A DNA stretch of 7,600 nt from an uncultured Acetatifactor sp. (GCA_910584235.1 CAJTZD010000114.1:1-7600), one strand, 5' to 3'. Numbered from the stretch's first letter, positions 1 through 5,976 are shown. Notes: generated from the sequence alone by a model not told the origin. Numbers and translations: made by a program.

Positions 1-293
1 GTATCTGCAAAATGGAAAAATCCTGATGGCTCTCTTGTAGATTTTTGCGGTATCAGGAGAAAAAGATAAAAACAAAATCCAAACGTTTGGATTTTATTCG
101 GCACAGCTGCGCATCGCTGCTTATCTTACATGGAGTAAGCCTGAAAGAAATCCAGGAATGGCTCGGGCACAGCAATATCTCTGCCACTGCGAACATCTAT
201 ACGCATATGGACTTTAACAAGAAGATTTCTTCCGCCAATGCGATTATAGGACTTTTGGGCAAAGAAAAAGAATCCACTTCAGTGCTCAACTGA
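1..293 (+). pseudogene. Tyrosine recombinase (phage/ICE integrase), C-terminal remnant, frame-broken
   Basis: The readable part is the C-terminal catalytic end of a tyrosine recombinase. From about position 102 it reads RHSCASLL, then GVSLKEIQEWLGHS, then TANIYTH. This gives the second catalytic Arg, the LGHS box with its conserved His, and the nucleophile Tyr of the IYTH motif. The frame carrying these (position 45 onward, TTG as first possible start) is closed by a TGA at 24-26. Frame 1 upstream reads KNPDGSLVD, which looks like the preceding strand of the same fold, so a small deletion or frameshift near 40-50 probably separates the two. Where the family has HDLR this copy has DFIR, so the HxxR histidine also appears lost. 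The stop codon (291-293) lies 25 bp from the 3' end of the convergent tRNA-Leu gene, a common integration target. The gene starts beyond the window. The family call is firm; the inactivation is likely but could reflect a sequencing error. Confidence 0.75.
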
Positions 294-305
294 ATTTGTG
301 GATTC
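261..305 (-). terminator. Intrinsic terminator of the tRNA-Leu transcript
   Basis: On the minus strand GAATCCAC pairs perfectly with GTGGATTC (305-298 with 277-270). A second stem inside it, TTCAGT with ACTGAA, closes a five-base loop. A TTTTTCTTT run follows (269-261). It begins 14 bp past the tRNA-Leu 3' end. The hairpin overlaps the last codons and the stop codon of the convergent integrase remnant. On the plus strand no T run follows, so it should work only leftward. Confidence 0.85.
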
Positions 306-318
306 CCATTCCTGGCAA

Positions 319-402
319 TGCTGGTAGCCGGACTTGAACCGGCACGAACTAACGTTCGACAGATTTTAAGTCTGTTGCGTCTGCCTATTCCGCCATACCA
401 GC
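319..402 (-). tRNA. tRNA-Leu (anticodon UAA)
   Basis: The minus strand folds as a class II tRNA of 84 nt. The acceptor arm is GCTGGTA (402-396) with TACCAGC (326-320), and the discriminator is A at 319. The anticodon stem is ACAGA/TCTGT around the loop CTTAAAA, giving anticodon UAA. The long variable arm CGAAC-GTTA-GTTCG is typical of Leu/Ser/Tyr tRNAs. The T arm is GCCGG-TTCAAGT-CCGGC. CCA is not encoded and must be added after transcription. It lies downstream of tRNA-Tyr on the same strand. Its 3' end faces the integrase remnant, so it is a good candidate attachment site. Confidence 0.96.
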
Positions 403-434
403 AGATTGTTTGCAGCTCCATCCCTTTCCAATCT

Positions 435-463
435 ATTCCAAAAGATTGCGAAACTTTTATCAA
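435..463 (-). promoter_or_regulatory. Possible weak promoter for tRNA-Leu
   Basis: On the minus strand TTGATA (463-458) and TGGAAT (440-435) are separated by 17 bp. The -35 box matches consensus at five of six bases and the -10 box at four of six. It would start transcription about 25 bp before tRNA-Leu. It would let tRNA-Leu be made independently if the weak terminator just upstream stops the tRNA-Tyr transcript. It could equally be chance in an AT-rich spacer. Confidence 0.3.
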
Positions 464-484
464 AAAGCCCTGTAAAATCAAGGG
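462..484 (-). terminator. Possible weak terminator or processing hairpin between the two tRNA genes
   Basis: On the minus strand CCCTTG (484-479) pairs with CAGGG (472-468) with one bulged T and a six-base loop, followed by CTTTTT. The stem is short, so it may stop only part of the tRNA-Tyr transcript, or serve as a processing signal. The rest of the 143 bp spacer (403-545) shows no gene. Confidence 0.4.
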
Positions 485-545
485 TTATGAAAGAAATGAT
501 CAAACTGGCCCTCTGGATCTAAAGTCTCTTGTGTCTTTCGATAAA

Positions 546-627
546 TGGATGGGGGTGGATTCGAACCACCGAAGCAATTTGCAGCAGATTTACAGTCTGT
601 CCCCTTTGGCCACTCGGGAACCCATCC
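546..627 (-). tRNA. tRNA-Tyr (anticodon GUA)
   Basis: The minus strand gives an 82 nt class II tRNA. The acceptor arm is GGATGGG (627-621) with CCCATCC (553-547), and the discriminator is A at 546. The anticodon loop CTGTAAA gives GUA (Tyr). The anticodon stem has four good pairs plus one A-C mismatch at its outer end. A variable arm GCA-AAT-TGC and the T arm GGTGG-TTCGAAT-CCACC follow. CCA is not encoded. It is the first tRNA behind the promoter at 657-685. Confidence 0.95.
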
Positions 628-656
628 ATATCAGCTATATCATCCTGACCAAAAAG

Positions 657-685
657 ATTGTAGCATAGTTTTCCCCGGATGGCAA
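657..685 (-). promoter_or_regulatory. Promoter of the tRNA-Tyr/tRNA-Leu unit
   Basis: On the minus strand the -35 box is TTGCCA (685-680) and the -10 box TACAAT (662-657), with exactly 17 bp between them. A TG one base before the -10 box makes it an extended -10 promoter. The start would fall near 650, about 23 bp before tRNA-Tyr. The -35 box begins three bases after the amidase stop codon, and no terminator separates the two units. Confidence 0.8.
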
Positions 686-688
686 GAA

Positions 689-1459
689 TTATTTGAAAAA
701 AGCCACGATTCCCTCTGCTATCCCCTCCGTCAGCTTGTCCTGATAAGTTTTCGAGGTGATGGAACTGCGCTCTGCGGGGTCGGACAGAAATGCCGTCTCT
801 ATCAGGCAGGAGGGCATGGCGGCATTTCTGACTACATATATATCATCCGTCTCCTGGGCTCCTCTGTCCACAGCGCCTGTCTTTTTTACCGCGCCCTCAT
901 GGATCAGCCGGGCCAGCCGGCCGCTGTCCTCCAGGGTATCGCAGTACCAGGTCTCGATACCGGAGACTCCGCTCTGTGTGCCGTCATAAGCGTTCTGATG
1001 GATACTGACGAAAATATCGGCTCCCGCTTTCGCGGCCTGCGTCACCCGATCCTCTAAGGAGGGCAGCGTCTCGTCGTCCTCCCGGAGCATCACTGTCTGA
1101 AAGCCCAGCGCCTGCAGCTTCTCCGAAAGACCTTTTGCCAGCTCCAGATTCACACGCGCTTCCGACACGCCCTCCCGGTAGCAGCCGTCGTCCTCCCCGC
1201 CGTGTCCGGGGTCAATGGCCACAATCCATCCGTTCCACTGCTGCCCTTGCGGTACGGGAATCTCTTCGGGAGCGTCTGCGCCATCAGCCGTCCCCACAGG
1301 CTCCTGCTCCCCGCCTCCCTGTGCAAAGACACTGACGCATTTGGATACCAGCAGGTAACAGCCCTTGCCCAGCACAGCCGCAGACAAAAAGAAAGCCGCA
1401 AGGAACACTACTGTCCTTATCAGCTTTCTTTTTCTCTCATTCCTGTCCTGTCTGCGCAT
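689..1459 (-). CDS. Membrane-anchored N-acetylmuramoyl-L-alanine amidase (Amidase_3 family)
   Basis: This is a zinc amidase that cuts the bond between N-acetylmuramic acid and L-alanine in peptidoglycan. The 256-residue protein has a basic N-terminus, a hydrophobic segment at about 14-38 (membrane anchor or uncleaved signal), a Gly/Glu-rich linker to about 75, and the catalytic domain from about 78 to the end. Expected zinc ligands are His86 in AIDPGHGG, Glu100 in GVSEARVNLEL and His154 in VSIHQNA; the catalytic Glu is Glu221 in CLIETAFLSDP. All four are present, so it should be active outside the membrane. No SPOR or SH3 wall-binding domain is seen. The start has GGAGGGG seven bases upstream. 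It is the last gene of the leftward operon, 115 bp after the previous gene, and that gap may carry its own control sites (1513-1570). CwlD-type spore amidases are similar in size, so a germination or sporulation role cannot be excluded. Confidence 0.93.
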   Translation of the reverse strand: MRRQDRNERKRKLIRTVVFLAAFFLSAAVLGKGCYLLVSKCVSVFAQGGGEQEPVGTADGADAPEEIPVPQGQQWNGWIVAIDPGHGGEDDGCYREGVSEARVNLELAKGLSEKLQALGFQTVMLREDDETLPSLEDRVTQAAKAGADIFVSIHQNAYDGTQSGVSGIETWYCDTLEDSGRLARLIHEGAVKKTGAVDRGAQETDDIYVVRNAAMPSCLIETAFLSDPAERSSITSKTYQDKLTEGIAEGIVAFFK

Positions 1460-1512
1460 ACGCTGTCCCCTCCGTATTTTTCCTATCCAGCATACATGCG
1501 CGCTTCATCAAA

Positions 1513-1553
1513 ATCTTATCCTTTTTGTATCCGATCTTTATCTTTTTTGTATC
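1513..1553. repeat. Tandem direct repeat, two copies with a 21 bp period, upstream of the amidase gene
   Basis: Two near-identical units lie at 1513-1531 and 1534-1553 on the plus strand. Both begin ATCTT, contain ATC, and end TTTTTGTATC; they differ by one base change and a one-base insertion. The period is 21 bp, about two helical turns, so a protein binding both would sit on one DNA face. They lie 54-94 bp upstream of the amidase start. No convincing -10/-35 pair was found around them. Confidence 0.55.
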
Positions 1554-1556
1554 AAA

Positions 1557-1570
1557 GTTGCTGCAGCGAC
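1557..1570. promoter_or_regulatory. 14 bp dyad next to the tandem repeat
   Basis: GTTGCTG at 1557-1563 faces CAGCGAC at 1564-1570. The halves are inverted repeats with one mismatch and contain the perfect 8 bp palindrome GCTGCAGC. With no loop it is a DNA-binding dyad rather than a terminator. It lies between the 284-residue membrane protein gene and the repeat ahead of the amidase. A role as operator is inferred from position only. Confidence 0.3.
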
Positions 1571-1574
1571 AATC

Positions 1575-2429
1575 TCATCTGGATATCTTCAGATATAACT
1601 CATTGATCCCCTCATAATATCCCACCGTGGCCACCACATCCTCCTTGTCCATTCCGGAAAAGGTATACTTTTTAAAATAAGGTGTATTTTCGGCCAGAGG
1701 ATTCGTATTCTCATACTCCTGAGGTTCTCCCAGTTCCATGTACTCCGCCCATGCCGCTATGATGCCGTCCGCGTCCACCAGATTCCAGGCGTCGATTCCC
1801 GTCCGAACATAGAACTCATATATCCTGCCCGTATCCGCATCCACATAGGCGTCCAGCAGGCGGTTCTCCTTGTTGGCATTCTGCAGGCTGGTGTCCAGAT
1901 TGATCTTCCAGACCAGCACATTGTTCTGGGGATCCGGCACATCAATGGCGGAATACAGCACGGCGCTGTAAGCGCTCTCCGCCAGCTCCTGGATTTCCTC
2001 CGGCAGAATTCCCCTCTCTTTCAGTTCCCGGATGCCCCGGTTGGCCAGCTCGATTCCGGCACTCTCTTCCACATCCTGACCGGCCGCGTCTCTCCTGTTG
2101 GCCACAAAGGCATAGATGCCCGTCAGGTTATCATAGTCCGGCTTGTTCCGGGTCATGGCATTTTGCTCGCTCTCCGGCAGGATCTGATTGTTCAGACATT
2201 TCGAGAGAATGTATACCTTTTCGTTGCTGCCCAGGGAGTAACGGTAACCCTCTGTTCCTGTCTGTGTCTCCTGGGCCTTAATCTGGTTCAGGATGCCTTT
2301 GTCCCGGTACTTTGCCAGCACTTCCGGCCCCCATACCGCCAGTCCTACAATGACTGCAGCCAGAGGAATCATCAGCAGGCTGAGTACCTCCCAGTTTTTT
2401 CTCGTCATCTTATGTTTCTGCGTTCCCAT
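1575..2429 (-). CDS. Single-pass membrane protein of unknown function, PepSY-like segment
   Basis: I do not recognise this 284-residue protein. It has a short basic N-terminus, one hydrophobic segment at about 14-36, then about 245 residues that should lie outside the membrane. Residues 170-211 contain VLVWKINLDT and LLDAYVDADTGRIYEFYV, a pattern of strand, variable loop and D-x-x-TG-x-I turn that recalls PepSY-type domains. Residues 120-165 look helical. The ATG at 2429 has AGGAAGAGG four bases upstream and lies 20 bp inside the kinase gene, pointing to translational coupling. A second ATG at 2408 is possible but has a poorer ribosome site. Position after a regulator/kinase pair, size and topology resemble YycI or YycH of the WalRK operon, which are membrane-anchored kinase partners. 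That is an analogy, not detected homology. A role as kinase modulator is inferred. Confidence 0.85.
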   Translation of the reverse strand: MGTQKHKMTRKNWEVLSLLMIPLAAVIVGLAVWGPEVLAKYRDKGILNQIKAQETQTGTEGYRYSLGSNEKVYILSKCLNNQILPESEQNAMTRNKPDYDNLTGIYAFVANRRDAAGQDVEESAGIELANRGIRELKERGILPEEIQELAESAYSAVLYSAIDVPDPQNNVLVWKINLDTSLQNANKENRLLDAYVDADTGRIYEFYVRTGIDAWNLVDADGIIAAWAEYMELGEPQEYENTNPLAENTPYFKKYTFSGMDKEDVVATVGYYEGINELYLKISR

Positions 2430-4170
2430 CTGCCTCTTCCTGTTTCCTCCCGTCCCATCCTGACTCCTGCCCGGCGCCGCTGTGTACCGCGCCGTCCGGC
2501 GGGCCCGCGTCCTGCCCGGCGACGTTATGCTCCGGTCCGTCCTGTATTCCCCCGCCCCGGGTGGGTTTCTGCCCGGTGGCAGCTCCGGGCTCCCCGCCTT
2601 CCCGGCTGTCTTCGTCCCCTGCCCCGCTGTCCGCTTCCGTATTGTCCCGTCCCTTTCGGTCCCGGGATTCTTTTTTCTGCAATGTCTTATAGGCTATCTC
2701 ACTTTGCAGAAGCGTCTCCTCCGCCGCTTTCTGCCTGTCCGCCCCTTCCGCTCCGTCCGTGCCGCCCCGGACTTTTTTGTCCGGAATCACGAAGCCGATA
2801 CAGGTTCCCTCCCCCACCCGGCTTTCGATCTCCAGCTCGCTCTCATGAAGCCGCAGGATCTCCACGCACAGCGCCAGGCCCAGCCCGGCTCCGTTCCGGC
2901 TGCGGGATCTGGACTTATCCACCATGTAAAAGGCCTCCGTGACTTTCATCAGTTCCTCTTCCGGAATGCCCACACCGTAATCCTTTACCTGAAAAGCGTA
3001 TGCATCCTCCATGCGCCTGCCAAATACCTCCACCAGGCCTCCCTGGCTGGAAGCCTTACAGGCATTGTCCACCAGATTCAGCAGAACGGACTTTAACAGA
3101 TTCGCCTCCGCGTACACGGTTCCGCTGTCAAAGGCAAACCGGAGCTTCTGGTCCTTATTGCCGGAAAACATATCTTTCAGATACTGAAACAGCATCTGTG
3201 CCGCCACCGGCTGGGGATCAATGGTTTCCCGCTTGGTGACTATGATGTCCAGCAGGCGGAAAGACATGTTTTCCAGGCGCTTCCCCTCTGTGTAGATATA
3301 ATTGGAAGACAGAAAATGCTTCTCCTCGTCCAGCTTCCTGGAACGCAGCAGATCCGCATAGCCTATGATAGACGTCAGCGGTGTCTTCAGTTCATGGGCA
3401 AAGGCGGCGATGAAATCCTCTCTGGAGCGCACCGCCTCCTGAAGCTCCGCAATGGTGCCCTCCAGCACATTGGCCATGCTGTTGAAATCCATGGTAAGCT
3501 GCCCCAACTCGTCATTGCTGACCTTTTGGGCACGGTAGCTGTAATCCCCCCGGGCCATCCGCTTGGTGGCACCGGTAAGCAGACGTATGGGCTTGGTCAG
3601 CCAGGTACAGATTATGAACATTATGGCTGAGCTGGCGGCAAGCATGGCCAGGGTCACCCGCCTGTAGACGGAAAATCCCATGGTGCGCTCCTCGAACACC
3701 TCGGTCACATCCTCCAGGGTCTCCAGGTACAGATTCCTGTCCAGGGCATTTACCATGATTCCCGTATGTACGTAATAATGCTCCGCCTGGCACACTACCT
3801 GCCAGATTCTGGCGTCCTCTTCAATCTGCTCCAACAGTTCGGTATCCTGGGCGAACCCGATACTCTGATAGAGAACTTCCCTCTCCTCGCTGGACAGCCG
3901 CAGATATCTTTCCGTCCCCTGGCCGCTGCTCTCCAGCTTGGAGCCGATCTGCTCCACAGCCACATCCTGTAGCACATTGTATTTCGTAGGTATATTCAGG
4001 GCCGCCGTCTCAAAGGCAAACCGCAGTATATTGCTGCCGTCCAGGGCCTGGGCCACCTCCCGCTCCAGGGATTTCTCGAAGACGGAGTTCACGAAAAGGT
4101 ATCCGCTCAGGCCAAAGGCCACTGCCATGATGATAATGGTCCACAGCAAAATCTTGTATACAAACTTCAT
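2410..4170 (-). CDS. Sensor histidine kinase (HAMP-HisKA-HATPase) with long disordered C-terminal tail
   Basis: Membrane sensor kinase, 586 residues. Transmembrane helices lie at about 6-28 and 172-192, enclosing an extracytoplasmic domain of about 140 residues that matches no family I know. A HAMP domain follows (about 191-245; TKPIRLL, GDYSYRA, DELGQLTMDFN). The HisKA box FAHELKTPLTS gives phospho-acceptor His259. The ATPase domain shows the N box (LLNLVDNA, Asn365/Asn369), G1 (DYGVG, 397-401) and G2 (GAGLGL, 427-432), all intact. The fold should end near 463. The remaining 123 residues are polar and rich in Gly, Asp, Glu and Gln, with recurring SGAGDED, SGAGQES and VAGQDAG patterns, and look disordered; most HAMP kinases lack such a tail. 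The start has GGAG eight bases upstream and follows the regulator stop by 2 bp, so this regulator is almost certainly its partner. It carries no PAS domain. Confidence 0.94.
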   Translation of the reverse strand: MKFVYKILLWTIIIMAVAFGLSGYLFVNSVFEKSLEREVAQALDGSNILRFAFETAALNIPTKYNVLQDVAVEQIGSKLESSGQGTERYLRLSSEEREVLYQSIGFAQDTELLEQIEEDARIWQVVCQAEHYYVHTGIMVNALDRNLYLETLEDVTEVFEERTMGFSVYRRVTLAMLAASSAIMFIICTWLTKPIRLLTGATKRMARGDYSYRAQKVSNDELGQLTMDFNSMANVLEGTIAELQEAVRSREDFIAAFAHELKTPLTSIIGYADLLRSRKLDEEKHFLSSNYIYTEGKRLENMSFRLLDIIVTKRETIDPQPVAAQMLFQYLKDMFSGNKDQKLRFAFDSGTVYAEANLLKSVLLNLVDNACKASSQGGLVEVFGRRMEDAYAFQVKDYGVGIPEEELMKVTEAFYMVDKSRSRSRNGAGLGLALCVEILRLHESELEIESRVGEGTCIGFVIPDKKVRGGTDGAEGADRQKAAEETLLQSEIAYKTLQKKESRDRKGRDNTEADSGAGDEDSREGGEPGAATGQKPTRGGGIQDGPEHNVAGQDAGPPDGAVHSGAGQESGWDGRKQEEADGNAET

Positions 4171-4172
4171 GT

Positions 4173-4826
4173 TCAGATCTCCAGCCGGTAGCCTACCTTA
4201 TACACTGCCACCAGATTCTCCTCCCAGCCCATTTTCCGGCGCAGCCTCTGGACATGGAGATCCAGTGTCCGGCTGTCCGCCAGATATTCGTCCCCCCACA
4301 CCTTTTCATAGAGATTTTCCCGAAACAGAGCTATGTTCTTGTTGCTGATGAACAGTACCAAAAGTCCGTACTCCTTGTTGGTAAGGATCACGGGCTTTCC
4401 CGCCTTGGTCACCTTTCTGGCCTCGGTATCCACCACCACGTCCCCGGCTGTCAGAGTGGTTTCCGTCTTGTTGTAGCGCCGCAGCACTACCTCCACCCTG
4501 GCCATGAGCTCCACCACCTCAAAGGGCTTCACCAGATAATCCTCCGCCCCCAGCCTCAGACCTTTCACCCTGTCCCTGACCTCATGTTTTGCCGTAATAA
4601 AGATCACGGGAATCCGTAACGGCCTGATATATTCCATGATGTCATAGCCGTCCGCCCCGGGAAGCATAATGTCTAACAGAATCAGATCAAAATTCTCCGA
4701 TTCAATCATATCTAGGGCTTCCAGTCCGTCCTGCACCGTCTTACAGTGATAGCCCGCCGCCGAAAGGTTAATGTCTATCAGGTCGCAAATGGACTTCTCA
4801 TCGTCTACTATCAATATATTGATCAT
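4173..4826 (-). CDS. OmpR/PhoB-family response regulator
   Basis: DNA-binding response regulator of 217 residues. The receiver domain (1 to about 115) carries the acidic pair Asp8-Asp9 (ILIVDDE), phospho-acceptor Asp52 (LILLDIMLPG), Thr78 (FITAK) and Lys100 (YLVKPF), the full phosphorylation set. The C-terminal winged helix (about 125-217) has the family signature TNKEYGLL, the recognition helix around SRTLDLHVQRLRRKMG, and the wing VYKVGYRLE. I start it at 4826 because MINILIVDDE is the standard family N-terminus and this ATG overlaps the upstream stop as ATGA, the mark of translational coupling. The frame is open further upstream to 4898, but that stretch lies inside the previous gene. A GTG at 4841 is an alternative. 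The histidine kinase follows after 2 bp. Its DNA targets are unknown; the dyads near 5970 and 6030 are candidates. Confidence 0.95.
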   Translation of the reverse strand: MINILIVDDEKSICDLIDINLSAAGYHCKTVQDGLEALDMIESENFDLILLDIMLPGADGYDIMEYIRPLRIPVIFITAKHEVRDRVKGLRLGAEDYLVKPFEVVELMARVEVVLRRYNKTETTLTAGDVVVDTEARKVTKAGKPVILTNKEYGLLVLFISNKNIALFRENLYEKVWGDEYLADSRTLDLHVQRLRRKMGWEENLVAVYKVGYRLEI

Positions 4827-5920
4827 TCCTCTTTTGGCCACCCCCAGTATTCTCTGATAATCTCCACCAGCTCCTCCATGGTATCCTCCGGGCCGCACTG
4901 ACAGATATCGCTGAAGTTCCTCTCCGCTTCAAACCCATCCGTGCGCTGGTAATAAATATCGCATTTCGTATCGATCAAAAGCTCCTCGCCCGGCCCGGAA
5001 TAGCTGTACCTGGCCAGCACCACCACGTCTTTCATCCCGTCCCCGTCCACGTCCAGGCAGACCATCCCTTTCAGGGCATAGAGATTGTCATAATCCTCCA
5101 TGGGCTGGAAGCTCCAGACAATGTCCCCCTGGGTATTCACCAAATATATCATGAACACATCGTAATCCGCCATGCTGATGAAACCCGGTGCCACCAGGAG
5201 TCTCCCCTGCTTCTCGAAATCTATCCAGTAGCTGTGCTCCTGCACCACCCGGAAGCCATGATCCGTGAGCTCCTCCAGGGTAGCGGCGGTATAAAGGATC
5301 TCCGTGGAATGACCCTCTCCCACAAAGGAGGCAATAAGGTCCGCGCTCTTGTTCATGCTGAAACGGTTTATCTTGTCGGAAATCCGCCAGTCCCGGTAGA
5401 AATCCCCGTCCCGCTGGAAGAGCACATCCCCCACTTTATAGCTTTTGCCCGCATAGTCTCCGGTATCGTTCTCACATGTGGTGATCAGCACAATATCCGT
5501 CAGCCCGTCGTGGTCCAGCTCCTGAAAGGAAACGGATTCCAGACTCTTGGTAGGCTGGGTAAGCTGCCCGGAATGCTTGTAATTGGTCTCAAGCTGATTG
5601 GTTTTAAACAGGATGTTCCCCTCGCTGTCCGCGATCAGGATCGCCAGTCTGCGGTACTCCTTGTGCATGATCGGCACCAGTTCCACCTCCGCCTGGCCGA
5701 AAGTCTCCAGCACTACCGGAAAACGCTGCCCCTCTATGATCTCATAGCCCGCCTCTTCCACCTGCGCCAGAGATTCTATCGCCTCAAATGCCTCCTGATA
5801 AGCCCGGTACTGCTGCGCCAAAAGCGCCTCGCTTTGGCCTGATGCCTGCACCGGATACGCCAGACCTACGGTACAGCCCAAAATGCACAGGGCCGTAATC
5901 GCCGCTCTCTTTTTTCCCAT
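4823..5920 (-). CDS. Secreted protein with FG-GAP/VCBS-like calcium-loop motifs
   Basis: This 365-residue protein starts with a signal peptide: MGKKR, a hydrophobic core (about 6-21), and a likely cleavage after VQA at residue 26. There is no lipobox cysteine at the cleavage site, so it is probably secreted or loosely wall-held. Two segments, LDHDGLTDIVLI (135-146) and LDVDGDGMKDVVVL (289-302), match the Asp-rich loop plus strand of FG-GAP/VCBS repeats; the second has the D-x-D-x-D-G-x-x-x-D spacing of a calcium site. Between them are beta-rich stretches such as RLAILIADSEGNILF and FMIYLVNTQGDIVWSF, suggesting a degenerate propeller-like fold. I start it at 5920, not the ATG at 5935, because the GGAGGA ribosome site (5933-5928) would lie inside the longer version and is seven bases from 5920. 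As first gene of the operon and fused by ATGA to the regulator, it may act as ligand-binding input for the kinase; that is inference. Confidence 0.85.
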   Translation of the reverse strand: MGKKRAAITALCILGCTVGLAYPVQASGQSEALLAQQYRAYQEAFEAIESLAQVEEAGYEIIEGQRFPVVLETFGQAEVELVPIMHKEYRRLAILIADSEGNILFKTNQLETNYKHSGQLTQPTKSLESVSFQELDHDGLTDIVLITTCENDTGDYAGKSYKVGDVLFQRDGDFYRDWRISDKINRFSMNKSADLIASFVGEGHSTEILYTAATLEELTDHGFRVVQEHSYWIDFEKQGRLLVAPGFISMADYDVFMIYLVNTQGDIVWSFQPMEDYDNLYALKGMVCLDVDGDGMKDVVVLARYSYSGPGEELLIDTKCDIYYQRTDGFEAERNFSDICQCGPEDTMEELVEIIREYWGWPKEE

Positions 5921-5926
5921 TGACAG

Positions 5927-5933
5927 TTCCTCC
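5927..5933 (-). promoter_or_regulatory. Ribosome binding site that fixes the start of the secreted protein
   Basis: GGAGGAA on the minus strand lies seven bases before the ATG at 5920. The in-frame ATG at 5935 overlaps this site, so initiation there would leave it unused. The signal peptide also begins naturally at the inner ATG (MGKKR). Confidence 0.8.
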
Positions 5934-5963
5934 ATTGCGATTCACATATCTGCGTCCGATTAC

Positions 5964-5976
5964 GGTTATCATAACC
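5964..5976. promoter_or_regulatory. Perfect 13 bp dyad in the operon leader (possible operator)
   Basis: GGTTATCATAACC is a perfect inverted repeat of 6 bp arms around one base. It lies about 50 bp downstream of the predicted operon start site and 44 bp before the first gene. A related but looser GTTA-N5-TAAC lies over the operon -10 box (6024-6036), 60 bp away. No T run follows, so it is not a terminator. Binding by the operon's own regulator is possible, though OmpR-type proteins usually prefer direct repeats. Confidence 0.4.

Noticed and set aside
318..1057. Overlapping plus-strand open frames across the tRNA genes and the amidase end
   Set aside because: They cross two tRNA genes and the antisense of the amidase; their apparent peptides are translations of tRNA structure.
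2163..2942. Long open frame on the plus strand (259 codons), proline- and arginine-rich, opposite the kinase tail
   Set aside because: It lies antisense to two well-supported genes, has no domain pattern, and its composition is what GC-rich third positions of the opposite strand produce.
5234..5842. Open frame of 202 codons on the plus strand opposite the secreted protein gene
   Set aside because: It is the reverse of a gene with signal peptide, ribosome site and recognised motifs; no ribosome site or family pattern of its own was seen.
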